The position numbers and the translations under genes are program-made. From assembly GCA_028692715.1 (NCBI GenBank), contig JAQUWU010000032.1:1-58552 (forward strand): a stretch of 58,552 nt of DNA. Reading direction: 5' to 3'. The notes under the pieces were generated by a model. The model saw only the letters and a program-made list of their open reading frames with translations. It was not told the origin of the DNA and searched no databases. The DNA comes from Paludibacter sp. GTDB lineage: Bacteria > Bacteroidota > Bacteroidia > Bacteroidales > Paludibacteraceae. Positions 50,427 to 58,552 of the stretch are shown here, piece by piece (position 1 is the stretch's first letter; every line of letters begins with the position of its first letter).

Positions 50427-52487
50427 ATGAATTTTCTGCAACGAACTCCTTTTTTCAGATTGTTGTTGCCGTTGGTTATTGGCATCATTTTATACCGATA
50501 CTTCGATTTATTCCCTTGGAGTCAGATGTCTATGCTGATTTTATCGGTTTTAATATTTGCTGTAAGTTTTGTTCTTCAACGTTCAAAATTGCAATTTAAA
50601 TTTCGCTGGCTTTATGGCAGTGGAATTTTTTTGTTTCTAGTAATTATCGGCTATTCTATTTCTAATCAGAACGCAACAAAAAGTAATTTTGATAACATCG
50701 AAATTCCCGGAATCTTTAGTGTCGAACTTACAGAGTCGCCCATTGAAAAAGAAAATTCCTTTTTGTGCCGGGTGAAAACACTTCAATATTTTGAAAAGGA
50801 TAAATCCACAAATTCTGTTGGTAGAGCATTAGTATACATCCAAAAAGATAGTTTGTCGCAGAAATTAAAATCGGGTGATCAGTTATTGATTGAAACTACT
50901 TTTAACAAACCCGATGGTGTTATAAACCCAGCTGGGTTCAATTATAAGGAATATCTAAAAAGGCAAGGTATTGCTGCAACAACTTATATCCCGGGTTATA
51001 AGTGGACTAAAATCGGCACAAACAAAGAATTCTCTGTTTTTCGTTTAGCCGAAGAATATCAGAAAAAACTGTTGGATATTTATAAGCATTTTGGAATTGA
51101 CGGGGATGAGTTTGCAGTTTTAGCAGCATTGACCCTGGGAAGTAAAGATGCTTTACACCCTGAGTTAAGACAAAACTATACAACCAGTGGTGGAATGCAT
51201 ATTTTGGCCGTAAGTGGTTTGCATGTGGGAATTATTTATATGGTATTGAGTCTGTTACTTTCAGTTTTAGACAAAAACAAACATACTAAAATTTTGAAAG
51301 TCATATTGATAATTCTACTCCTGTGGATATATGCATTTATAACCGGGCTTCCGCCTTCTGTGGTTCGAGCAACAATTATGTTTTCGATGATTGCTTTAGG
51401 GAATGGATTGAATCATAAAAGTGAAATTTACAATACTATTTTTGCTTCAGCTTTTTTAATGTTGCTCTTCAATCCCGATTTCCTTTTTGATGTCGGATTT
51501 CAATTGAGTTATTGTGCTGTTTTAAGCATTGTATATTTTCAACCCAAAATATCAAAAGGTTTATATTTCAAGAATAAATTGTTGAAGTGGAGTTGGGATC
51601 TGACAGCTGTTTCATTGGCTGCTCAAATAGGAACAGCTCCGCTAACATTGTTTTATTTTCATCAATTTGCAAATTATTTCGTAATTACGAACTTTGTAGC
51701 CATTCCTTTTGCAACCATTATTCTTTATACAGCAATACTTTTAATTATTGTTTCGCCGATTGCATTCGTTTCAACTGCTGTTGCATTCGTATTGAAATGG
51801 ATATTAAGAATATTGAATACAAGCATTGAATTTATTCATGATATGCCATTTTCAGTGACTTTTACAACTATCAATGCCATTCAGGTGTTATTGTTCTTTG
51901 GTATAGTAATTCTGATAGCCTATTATTTTCACAGCAAAAAATATTTTGCAATTTTCAGTGCGTTTTCATTGTTGCTATTCTTTTTGATCATCAATTTGAC
52001 CATCAATTATAAAACCTTAAATTCAACACAATTTATAGTTTATTCAGATTATCAAAATACTCATATAGATTTTATTGCAGGGAAAAATCACGCAGTATTA
52101 ACAACTGATAGTGTAGCTCTTAATAAAGTCGCTCAAAATTATTGGTTAAAAAATAAATTAAATTATAAAAAGGAGGTTCTTTCAGCCTGTATCCTCTCAA
52201 ACGGATTTATCGATTTTCAGGGGAAACGGTTTTGTATATTGCTTGATGAATCGCTAAAAGGAAAAATATCCGAAAATCCAATAGATGTTGATTATCTGAT
52301 TATCGCAAATCATGTTAAACCACATTTTGATAAATTATTGGAAAGTATCCATCCGCAAAAGGTGGTAGTAGATAAAAGCATTTCAAAATGGTATGCTGAC
52401 AATATTGAGCAAACATGTGTTGAGAAAGGAATAAGATATTATTCGGTTGCCCAAAAAGGAGCTTTTATCTTGAATCTTAAAGATTAA
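50427..52487 (+). CDS. comEC: ComEC/Rec2-family DNA uptake channel protein
   Basis: 686 aa with many membrane helices. The N-terminal DUF4131 (about 45-190) is followed by the competence domain, with the characteristic MHILAVSGLHVGIIYMVLSLLL and ITGLPPSVVRATIMFSM. The last ~170 residues are soluble but lack clear metallo-beta-lactamase motifs, as is usual in Bacteroidetes versions. ComEC forms the inner-membrane channel for DNA uptake; natural competence is not implied by this gene alone. Confidence 0.9.
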   Translation: MNFLQRTPFFRLLLPLVIGIILYRYFDLFPWSQMSMLILSVLIFAVSFVLQRSKLQFKFRWLYGSGIFLFLVIIGYSISNQNATKSNFDNIEIPGIFSVELTESPIEKENSFLCRVKTLQYFEKDKSTNSVGRALVYIQKDSLSQKLKSGDQLLIETTFNKPDGVINPAGFNYKEYLKRQGIAATTYIPGYKWTKIGTNKEFSVFRLAEEYQKKLLDIYKHFGIDGDEFAVLAALTLGSKDALHPELRQNYTTSGGMHILAVSGLHVGIIYMVLSLLLSVLDKNKHTKILKVILIILLLWIYAFITGLPPSVVRATIMFSMIALGNGLNHKSEIYNTIFASAFLMLLFNPDFLFDVGFQLSYCAVLSIVYFQPKISKGLYFKNKLLKWSWDLTAVSLAAQIGTAPLTLFYFHQFANYFVITNFVAIPFATIILYTAILLIIVSPIAFVSTAVAFVLKWILRILNTSIEFIHDMPFSVTFTTINAIQVLLFFGIVILIAYYFHSKKYFAIFSAFSLLLFFLIINLTINYKTLNSTQFIVYSDYQNTHIDFIAGKNHAVLTTDSVALNKVAQNYWLKNKLNYKKEVLSACILSNGFIDFQGKRFCILLDESLKGKISENPIDVDYLIIANHVKPHFDKLLESIHPQKVVVDKSISKWYADNIEQTCVEKGIRYYSVAQKGAFILNLKD

Positions 52488-52560
52488 CACCGGAATGGGT
52501 TAACTCCAATTAGAATTCTTTTTTTTTTGTTACTTTTGCATTCAATTTAAACCCAGATAA

Positions 52561-53589
52561 ATGATTTCAAAAATTATTCCGGAAGAACTAATTCATAAGG
52601 TTCAAAAACATATTTCAAATGCAGAACGTATAGTTATTGTTGTTCATGTAGGACCTGATGGAGATGCTATGGGATCTTCACTCGGATTATGGCATTATTT
52701 AATGACTTTGAATAAGGAGCCTGTAATTATAGTTCCAACTGCTTATCCTGATTTTTTATCGTGGATGCCAGGGTCGGAATGTGTAATGGTTTATGAAGAA
52801 AATAAAGAAACATCTGAAGAATTTCTCGCAGGTGCAGATTTAATTTTTGCATTGGATTTTAATGATCCAAAACGAATGGGTAATTTGTCTGATGCTGTTA
52901 TGGCAACCACAGTGCCTAAGATTTTGGTAGATCACCATTTACATCCTTCCGATTTTGCAGATGTTGTGATTTCTCTTCCTGAGTTGTCTTCTACGAGTGA
53001 GTTAATCTTTCGGTTAATCTGTCGATTGGGCGATTTTTCCAAAATCAATCTTGCCGGAGCTGAATGTATTTATACAGGAATGATGACTGATACGGGTGGT
53101 TTTACATATAATTCCAACAAACAGGAAATTTATACTATTATCTCCGAATTAATAAAACTTGGTGTTGATAAAGACGATATATATCGTAAGGTTTTCAATA
53201 CCTATTCGGCTGACAGATTGCGTTTAATGGGTTTCTGTCTGTATAAAAAAATGAAAATTTATCCAGAATACAAGGCTGCTTTAATTACACTTACGGCAAA
53301 AGAATTGTCCATGTTTAATTTTAAAAATGGTGATTCTGAGGGGTTTGTGAATATTCCATTGTCAATTGAAGGAGTTGATTTCTCGGTATTTATGCGTGAA
53401 GATAATGAGAGAATTAAATTATCATTCCGTTCACAAGGAACTTTTCCGGCCAACAAAGTAGCTACAGACTTGTTTAATGGAGGCGGACATTTAAATGCAG
53501 CAGGAGCTGAGAGTTCTGCTTCCATGTCAGACACGGTAGCTAAATTCGAAGACGCACTGGAAAATTATAAAGATTTTCTTGAAAAATAA
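52561..53589 (+). CDS. nrnA: DHH-family phosphoesterase, NrnA-type oligoribonuclease/pAp phosphatase
   Basis: 342 aa. DHH motifs: VVHVGPDGDAMGSSLGL (motif I), ALDFNDPKR (II), ILVDHHLHPSDF (III, DHH) and GMMTDTGGF (IV). The C-terminal DHHA1 domain ends with FNGGGHLNAAGAESS. NrnA degrades short RNA oligonucleotides and pAp using Mn2+. The stop codon is 7 bases before a palindromic repeat copy. Confidence 0.93.
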   Translation: MISKIIPEELIHKVQKHISNAERIVIVVHVGPDGDAMGSSLGLWHYLMTLNKEPVIIVPTAYPDFLSWMPGSECVMVYEENKETSEEFLAGADLIFALDFNDPKRMGNLSDAVMATTVPKILVDHHLHPSDFADVVISLPELSSTSELIFRLICRLGDFSKINLAGAECIYTGMMTDTGGFTYNSNKQEIYTIISELIKLGVDKDDIYRKVFNTYSADRLRLMGFCLYKKMKIYPEYKAALITLTAKELSMFNFKNGDSEGFVNIPLSIEGVDFSVFMREDNERIKLSFRSQGTFPANKVATDLFNGGGHLNAAGAESSASMSDTVAKFEDALENYKDFLEK

Positions 53590-53596
53590 TGACCCA

Positions 53597-53679
53597 AAAC
53601 CCCTAATAGGGCTTTAAGAGGTTATTTACATATTTTTATTTACAATATAAAACAAATCCCCCTTTAGGGGTTAGGGGTT
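53597..53679. repeat. Palindromic repeat doublet 4
   Basis: Copy A at 53597-53621 (AAAACCCCTAATAGGGCTTT...) is a diverged unit, and copy B at 53655-53679 (AATCCCCCTTTAGGGGTTAG...) is a good match to the family in inverted orientation. Copy B ends at the base immediately before the ATG of the apgM-like gene, so it replaces the normal ribosome-binding region. Confidence 0.75.
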
Positions 53680-54885
53680 ATGAAATACTTAATTATACTT
53701 GGTGATGGAATGGCCGATGAGCCTATTGCGTCACTTGGAAATAAAACTTGCCTACAGGCAGCTAATAAACCAAACATTGATAAAATTGCGGCTTTAGGTC
53801 GCAGTGGTTTGCTCGATACAATTCCCGAAGGTTTTGCTCCGGGAAGTGAAATAGCAAATCTAAGTGTTATGGGTTATGATGTGCCAAAAGTTTTCGAGGG
53901 TCGTGGATCATTAGAAGCAGCAAGCATGGGCGTGAAAATTGAACCGGGAGAAATGGCTATGCGCTGTAACCTGATTTGCATTGAAAATAGTAAAATAAAG
54001 AACCATTCCTCTGGACATATCAGTAATGAAGAAGCCGAAGAACTGATTCTTTTTTTGCAAAAAGAACTTGCTAACGACATAGTTAGCTTTTATCCCGGTG
54101 TCTCGTACCGTCATTTGCTAAAAATGAAGGGTGGCAATAAAAGTTTAATCTGCACACCTCCGCATGATGTTACAGGGACTCCATTTGCTGATGTAATGAT
54201 TCAAGCGTCAACACCCGAAGCTCAGGAAACGGCCGATTTGTTGAATGCTTTAACGTTGAAATCACAGCATTTGCTTGAAAACCATCCGGTAAATCTTAAA
54301 CGTGCAGTTGCAGGTAAAGATAAAGCAAACAGTATTTGGTTATGGTCGCCGGGTTACAAACCTGATATGAAGACACTTTTAGAACTTTACAATTTGAAAA
54401 GTGGAGCAGTGATATCGGCGGTAGATTTAATTAAAGGAATTGGCGTATATGCAGGACTAAAGGTGATAGAAGTAGAAGGAGCAACCGGACTTTACAATAC
54501 AAATTACGAAGGGAAAGCTCAAGCAACTATTGATGCATTGCGCGAAAATGATTTTGTTTATCTGCATATTGAAGCCAGCGACGAAGCCGGACACGAAGGT
54601 GATGTAGAATTGAAAATTAAAACGATAGAATATCTAGATTATAGAGTAGTAAGACCAATTTTTGATGAAGTGTCAACATGGGACGAACCGGTTACTATTG
54701 CCATTCTGCCCGATCATCCAACGCCTTGTGTATATAAAACACATACAAGGTCTCCAATTCCATTTGTAATTTATCGTCCGGGTGTGTCTCCCGATGCAGT
54801 AACCGTTTATGACGAATTTGCAGCCGAAAAAGGAAGTTATGGTTTGTTGAAGGGAATGGAGTTCATGAAAGAATTGATAAAATAA
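53680..54885 (+). CDS. ApgM-like phosphoglycerate mutase superfamily protein, probable homoserine kinase analogue
   Basis: 401 aa of the archaeal-type cofactor-independent phosphoglycerate mutase (alkaline phosphatase superfamily). Metal and nucleophile motifs: LGDGMADEPI at the start, PGSEIANLSVMGYD (nucleophile Ser), YLHIEASDEAGHEGD and LPDHPTP. In Bacteroidetes lacking ThrB, this gene is regularly next to thrC and is predicted to be a functional analogue of homoserine kinase. thrC follows here, separated by repeat doublet 5. A true glycolytic role is an alternative. Confidence 0.85.
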   Translation: MKYLIILGDGMADEPIASLGNKTCLQAANKPNIDKIAALGRSGLLDTIPEGFAPGSEIANLSVMGYDVPKVFEGRGSLEAASMGVKIEPGEMAMRCNLICIENSKIKNHSSGHISNEEAEELILFLQKELANDIVSFYPGVSYRHLLKMKGGNKSLICTPPHDVTGTPFADVMIQASTPEAQETADLLNALTLKSQHLLENHPVNLKRAVAGKDKANSIWLWSPGYKPDMKTLLELYNLKSGAVISAVDLIKGIGVYAGLKVIEVEGATGLYNTNYEGKAQATIDALRENDFVYLHIEASDEAGHEGDVELKIKTIEYLDYRVVRPIFDEVSTWDEPVTIAILPDHPTPCVYKTHTRSPIPFVIYRPGVSPDAVTVYDEFAAEKGSYGLLKGMEFMKELIK

Positions 54886-54887
54886 TA

Positions 54888-55005
54888 CAGCCACTAAAGG
54901 GGTATTGGGCAAGTTTCGTCTCTTATATCTTCCAATTTGATTAAATGAAATAGATTATTGAAATTATTAAAAACTAACTTAGTTCCCTTCTAGGGGCTAG
55001 GGGTT
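54888..55005. repeat. Palindromic repeat doublet 5
   Basis: Copy A at 54888-54910 (CAGCCACTAAAGGGGTATTG...) is a diverged unit; copy B at 54981-55005 (AGTTCCCTTCTAGGGGCTAG...) is in inverted orientation and ends 5 bases before the thrC ATG. Confidence 0.7.
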
Positions 55006-55010
55006 ATCAT

Positions 55011-56330
55011 ATGAAATATTACAGTACAAACAAAAAAGTTTCAGGCGTTAGTTTAGAAGACGCCGTAGTTAAGGGTTTGGCCGAAGACAAAGGCTTATAT
55101 ATGCCTGACAGCATTAAAAAGTTACCAAAAGAGTTTTTTGACACAATTGAGAATTTATCATTTCAGGAAATAGCCTATACAGTAGCCGATGCTTTTTTCG
55201 GTGAAGATGTGGAGGCCGAGGCGTTGAAAAAAATTGTTTACGATACTTTGAATTTTGATGTGCCGTTGGTACATGTAAACGAAAATATTTATAGTCTTGA
55301 ATTGTATCATGGTCCAACTTTGGCTTTTAAAGATGTTGGCGGACGATTTATGTCACGATTGTTGGGCTATTTTATACAGAAACACAAGACCGAAAAACAG
55401 GTAAATGTGTTGGTCGCTACTTCGGGTGATACCGGAAGTGCTGTGGCTAATGGATTTTTGGGAGTTAAAGGAATTCATGTCTATGTTTTGTATCCCAAAG
55501 GATTGGTGAGTCCAATTCAGGAATGTCAGTTTACAAGTTTAGGACAGAATATTACGGCACTTGAAGTGGATGGAACATTTGATGATTGTCAGGCTTTAGT
55601 AAAATCAGCCTTTATGGATAAAGAATTGAATGCTAAACTCAAACTCACATCTGCAAATTCAATTAATGTCGCTCGCTTTCTGCCACAATCTTTTTATTAT
55701 TTTTATGCCTATGCACAAATGAAATCAATGCATCCAAAACTTTCAAAAGAAGAATTGGAAATGGTGTTTTGTGTGCCTAGTGGGAACTTTGGAAATATTA
55801 CTGCCGGACTTTTTGCTATGAAAATGGGATTGCCTGTAAAGCGATTTATTGCAGCCAATAATCGAAACGATATATTCTTACAATATCTTCAAACAGCTGA
55901 ATATAAACCTCGTCCTTCAATTTCGACTATTGCAAATGCTATGGATGTAGGCGACCCAAGTAACTTTGCACGCGTATTGGATTTGTACAAACATTCTCAT
56001 AAAGAAATTGCTTCTGAAATTAGTGGTGTAAGTTACACCGACGAACAAATTTCTGAAACCTTGAAAACTTGCTTTTCTGAAACTGGATATTTATTGGATC
56101 CTCATGGTGCTGTAGGTTATCGGGCTTTGAAAGAAATGTTGCATGAAACAGAAAACGGCATTTTCTTAGAAACAGCACATCCGGCTAAATTCCTTGAAAC
56201 GGTTGAAAAAATTATCGGAGAAAAAGTGGAAATTCCTCAAAAGCTGCAGGAGTTCATGAAGGGAGAAAAGAAAAGTCTTCCTCTGTCGAAAAACTTTTCC
56301 GCATTTAAAAATTATTTGTTGACAATATAA
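55011..56330 (+). CDS. thrC: Threonine synthase
   Basis: 439 aa PLP enzyme making L-threonine from O-phosphohomoserine. The PLP Lys is in GPTLAFKDVGGRFM; ATSGDTGSAVANGF is the phosphate cup; SVRNKL-like TSANSINVARFLPQ and VPSGNFGNITAGLFAKMG-like segments follow. The length is that of the Bacteroidetes/yeast class. It lies behind the apgM-like gene, and together they would convert homoserine to threonine. Confidence 0.95.
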   Translation: MKYYSTNKKVSGVSLEDAVVKGLAEDKGLYMPDSIKKLPKEFFDTIENLSFQEIAYTVADAFFGEDVEAEALKKIVYDTLNFDVPLVHVNENIYSLELYHGPTLAFKDVGGRFMSRLLGYFIQKHKTEKQVNVLVATSGDTGSAVANGFLGVKGIHVYVLYPKGLVSPIQECQFTSLGQNITALEVDGTFDDCQALVKSAFMDKELNAKLKLTSANSINVARFLPQSFYYFYAYAQMKSMHPKLSKEELEMVFCVPSGNFGNITAGLFAMKMGLPVKRFIAANNRNDIFLQYLQTAEYKPRPSISTIANAMDVGDPSNFARVLDLYKHSHKEIASEISGVSYTDEQISETLKTCFSETGYLLDPHGAVGYRALKEMLHETENGIFLETAHPAKFLETVEKIIGEKVEIPQKLQEFMKGEKKSLPLSKNFSAFKNYLLTI

Positions 56331-56376
56331 TTATTTTGGTAAAATACAAATCCCTTTCCAAACTAATCAGATAATT

Positions 56377-57510
56377 ATGAGTAAAAAAGTTTTTGTAAGT
56401 GGTTGTTACGATATGTTACACAGTGGTCATGTCGCTTTTTTTGAGGAAGCAGCTCAACATGGTGATTTATATGTCGGTATTGGTTCAGATAAAACAATAA
56501 ATGAATTAAAAGCCAGAAAAACAATTAATTCGGATGCTGAAAGATTGTATATGGTTAAATCCCTGAAAGTCGTTAAGGACGCTTGGATAAATCAGGGAAG
56601 TGGATTGCTTGATTTTTTGGACGAATTTAAAGCGTTAAGACCCGATATTTTCTTTGTAAATGTAGACGGACATACTGCAGCAAAAGAAGCTTTGTGTAAT
56701 GAAATGGGGATTCAGTATTTGGTTAGTAAACGAATTCCACACGGCAACTTACCTGCACGTTCAACGACAGCATTGCGCAGTGAGTGCAGAATTCCTTACC
56801 GGCTGGATTTGGCCGGAGGATGGCTCGATCAACCTTATGTAAGTAAATATGCAAGCGGATCGGTAATTACAATTTGTATAGAACCCGATTTCGAGTTTAA
56901 TGACCGAAGTGGGATGTCTACGAGCAGTCGCCGAAAAGCTATTGAACTTTGGCAAACAGATATCCCTGATGGTGATAAAGAAAAATATGCCAAAACACTT
57001 TTCTGTTTTGAGAATCCACCCGGAACTGAATATGTGAGTGGTTCACAAGATTCCTTGGGAATAACTATGCCCGGTTTGAATAAGTTTTATTACGAAGGTG
57101 GTTATTGGCCTAGCGACATGAAACAAATACTTGATGTAGATATCCTCGATTGGATTGAAAAAAATATTTGGATGATTCCGCTTTATCCACGACATGCAGA
57201 TTACGATGTGCTTTCCGAAGTCAATATCGATGAAGTGGCTGCGAAAAGACTCAGTGAAGCTACCGATGATTGTTGGAAAGCTTTATTGGAAAAAGATGCA
57301 ACAGTTTTTGGTCAGGCAATGATCAGAAGTTTTGAAGCTCAAATTGCGATGTTCCCACATATGATATCTCCCGACATTCTTGAACAGATAAATAATTACA
57401 AGAATGATGTTGCAGGTTACAAAGTAAGTGGTGCCGGAGGAGGTGGATATTTGATTTTCTTTAGCGAAAAACCTATTGAAAACGCTATTCAGATAAGAAT
57501 TAGAAGGTAA
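56377..57510 (+). CDS. Nucleotidyltransferase-GHMP kinase fusion
   Basis: 377 aa. Residues 1-125 are a cytidylyltransferase-type domain with the nucleotide-binding GCYDMLHSGHVAFFEEA (HSGH at 15-18) and ERLYMVKSL. From residue about 138 on it is a GHMP kinase: RIPYRLDLAGGWLDQ, the phosphate loop variant SGMSTSSRRKA near 178-188, and GYKVSGAGGGGYL near the end. The combination recalls HddA/HldE-type sugar phosphate kinase-nucleotidyltransferases or fucokinase-type enzymes, so a nucleotide sugar pathway is likely, but neither substrate nor nucleotide is identified. Confidence 0.8.
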   Translation: MSKKVFVSGCYDMLHSGHVAFFEEAAQHGDLYVGIGSDKTINELKARKTINSDAERLYMVKSLKVVKDAWINQGSGLLDFLDEFKALRPDIFFVNVDGHTAAKEALCNEMGIQYLVSKRIPHGNLPARSTTALRSECRIPYRLDLAGGWLDQPYVSKYASGSVITICIEPDFEFNDRSGMSTSSRRKAIELWQTDIPDGDKEKYAKTLFCFENPPGTEYVSGSQDSLGITMPGLNKFYYEGGYWPSDMKQILDVDILDWIEKNIWMIPLYPRHADYDVLSEVNIDEVAAKRLSEATDDCWKALLEKDATVFGQAMIRSFEAQIAMFPHMISPDILEQINNYKNDVAGYKVSGAGGGGYLIFFSEKPIENAIQIRIRR

Positions 57511-57514
57511 ATAC

Positions 57515-58072
57515 TCATTCATCCAGTTTTTTTAGAAAAGCATCCCAATCCATATTCCATGGGTCGGTTTTTCGTCCGGGTGCAATGTCGTTGTGTCGAA
57601 GAATGAATTTGATATCATATCTTGACTTTATATCATTTACCAACAACGTTAAAGCATCAATTTGTTCATCTGTTGGTGACTCATCAAACGAAGTCATTAT
57701 TTCGATACCAATTGAACATGTATTTACGGCTGTTCTTCCATCAGGCAACTGGCTTTTCCCGGCATGATAGGACACATTTTGTTCTTTTACTAATTGATAA
57801 ACTGTTCCATCGCGACCAATAACATAATGTGAACTAACTCCATAACTGGAAAACTGTTTAATGACCAAATCAATATCATATTTTTCTCCTCCAGAATTAT
57901 TGAAAGTAGAATGAACGATTATAGCATCAATAGACCTGTTATTTGCTTCACGCATACCAAAACTGACTGTTTTGTCCACAATTTTTAATTCTCCCTGACT
58001 CCAAATGCTTGAAATCCCTGTGAATAATAGAAAAATAGGGAGTATTATATAATTATAAAAAGTTGATCTCAT
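57515..58072 (-). CDS. N-acetylmuramoyl-L-alanine amidase (Amidase_2/AmpD type), secreted
   Basis: 185 aa with a signal peptide (MRSTFYNYIILPIFLLFTGISSIWSQ). The amidase domain has the zinc ligands in IIVHSTFNNS (His), RHNDIAPGRKTDPW (His and Asp) and the SSHYVIGRDGTVYQLV strand. It cleaves the bond between MurNAc and L-Ala in the periplasm. It is convergent with the kinase fusion gene, with four bases between stops. Confidence 0.92.
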   Translation of the reverse strand: MRSTFYNYIILPIFLLFTGISSIWSQGELKIVDKTVSFGMREANNRSIDAIIVHSTFNNSGGEKYDIDLVIKQFSSYGVSSHYVIGRDGTVYQLVKEQNVSYHAGKSQLPDGRTAVNTCSIGIEIMTSFDESPTDEQIDALTLLVNDIKSRYDIKFILRHNDIAPGRKTDPWNMDWDAFLKKLDE

Positions 58073-58392
58073 GTGTTTAATTTTTAGTAATATGAATAAA
58101 GAGTCAAGAACAAAGCCACATAATCATATTTTTGATTGTGAATAGGTTTGTCATGTTCATTTAATCTGGATCTGAATTATTGTTCGTCTAAAATTGATTT
58201 AACTGCAATTGTTTCATTCTCAACTTTTTTTATTTAAAACTGAGAAGTCAAATTTGTGTCCCTTTGCAAGTATTATAAATCTGATATTTAATTATTGGGA
58301 ATACTTAAGTAAATGGAACAAATTAATGTACCATTTAGAAACATTAATAGAACGCTGATTTTCGCTGATTTATCGGAAAATGAAGGATAAAA
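58073..58392. other. Intergenic DNA with a short tandem repeat
   Basis: About 320 bases without a gene. CGCTGATT occurs twice in tandem at 58353-58371 (CGCTGATTTTCGCTGATT), a unit typical of short dispersed intergenic repeats. The rest is AT-rich with no clear promoter. Confidence 0.4.
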
Positions 58393-58438
58393 CAAAACGG
58401 ATTTTTCTTGCCATCGGCAAGATGATTAACCCGTTTTG
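58393..58438 (-). terminator. Nested hairpin, probable terminator
   Basis: The outer stem CAAAACGG/CCGTTTTG (58393-58400 and 58431-58438) encloses an inner stem CTTGCC/GGCAAG (58407-58412 and 58416-58421). It lies 3 bases past the stop of the minus-strand gene at the right edge, and a T-rich run (TTTTATCC) follows on that strand. Confidence 0.65.
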
Positions 58439-58441
58439 CAG

Positions 58442-58552
58442 CTATCCGTTCATAAAGTTATAAATTTCAGCGACATCATTTTTTTGAATTTGTGGTTTGG
58501 GCACTACAGATTTTTTTCGGATAAAGGGTGCATATTTATATTTCAAAGCATC
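58442..58552 (-). CDS. 3' end of a gene cut by the window edge
   Basis: The minus-strand frame runs from the edge to TAG at 58442-58444 and encodes the last 36 residues (DALKYKYAPFIRKKS...EIYNFMNG). It looks coding because the hairpin is well placed behind it. Not enough sequence to name the family. Confidence 0.5.
   Translation of the reverse strand, partial: DALKYKYAPFIRKKSVVPKPQIQKNDVAEIYNFMNG

Overview
The window is chromosomal DNA of a low-GC member of the Bacteroidota, most likely order Bacteroidales. The evidence is the Bacteroidetes-type promoter element TAnnTTTG (very often TATCTTTG) upstream of many genes, plus lineage-typical families: GldG, DUF5683, DUF5063 next to an RNase D-like exonuclease and an RlmI-like methyltransferase, a two-gene 5'-nucleotidase, and an ApgM-like protein beside threonine synthase. 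Genus cannot be fixed from sequence alone.

Layout. (1) 1-3.2 kb is a gene-poor accessory segment lying on the 3' side of a tRNA-Gln gene. It holds partial or decayed ORFs, three very small minus-strand genes (50, 45 and 57 aa), a convincing short plus-strand RNA unit (promoter, long stem-loop, terminator) and a two-gene HTH-ImmA/IrrE peptidase plus PIN-domain module whose inverted-repeat operator covers both promoter elements. (2) 3.3-15.8 kb: tRNA-Gln(CTG), tRNA-Gln(TTG), tyrS, split 5'-nucleotidase, a MITE-like element, an outer-membrane barrel, murF, a coiled-coil protein, lutB, an FKBP lipoprotein, the TPM/LemA pair and an aldo/keto reductase. (3) 15.8-22.4 kb: a Rieske-like lipoprotein lacking the His ligands, a glycosyltransferase, a BamA-like porin, a Fur/PerR regulator, mdh and pgk. 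(4) 22.5-30.5 kb: an L-fucose locus with LacI-type regulator, fucU, Zn-alcohol dehydrogenase, aldo/keto reductase, fucP, AraC-type regulator and fucI. (5) 30.6-39.3 kb: lrgB/lrgA, EamA exporter, rubrerythrin, ABC-F ATPase, META lipoprotein, gldG and a CotH-like lipoprotein. (6) 39.7-48.5 kb: parA, parB, DUF5683, lytic transglycosylase, MerR, alkaline phosphatase, YgbA-like, tRNA-editing-like, DUF5063, exonuclease, rRNA methyltransferase. (7) 48.8-58.5 kb: ECF sigma factor with a 59-aa companion, rpe, comEC, nrnA, apgM-like, thrC, a nucleotidyltransferase-GHMP kinase fusion, an amidase, and a truncated gene at the right edge.

The most striking structure not explained by genes is a dispersed family of about 25-bp palindromic repeats (core resembling CCCCTAACCCCTAAAGGGG). 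It occurs as inverted doublets in at least five intergenic spacers between co-directional genes. In two loci the second copy lies inside the downstream coding sequence and is translated in the same frame (SPLGVRG-type peptide). Also notable are a 244-bp MITE-like element with 17-bp terminal inverted repeats, nine in-phase copies of an 8-bp repeat ending three bases before the alcohol dehydrogenase start, a perfect 12-bp palindrome in the fucose operon with a related site at the regulator's own promoter, and the short RNA unit at 1.14-1.25 kb.

All functional calls rest on reading motifs in the translated sequence; no database search was run.
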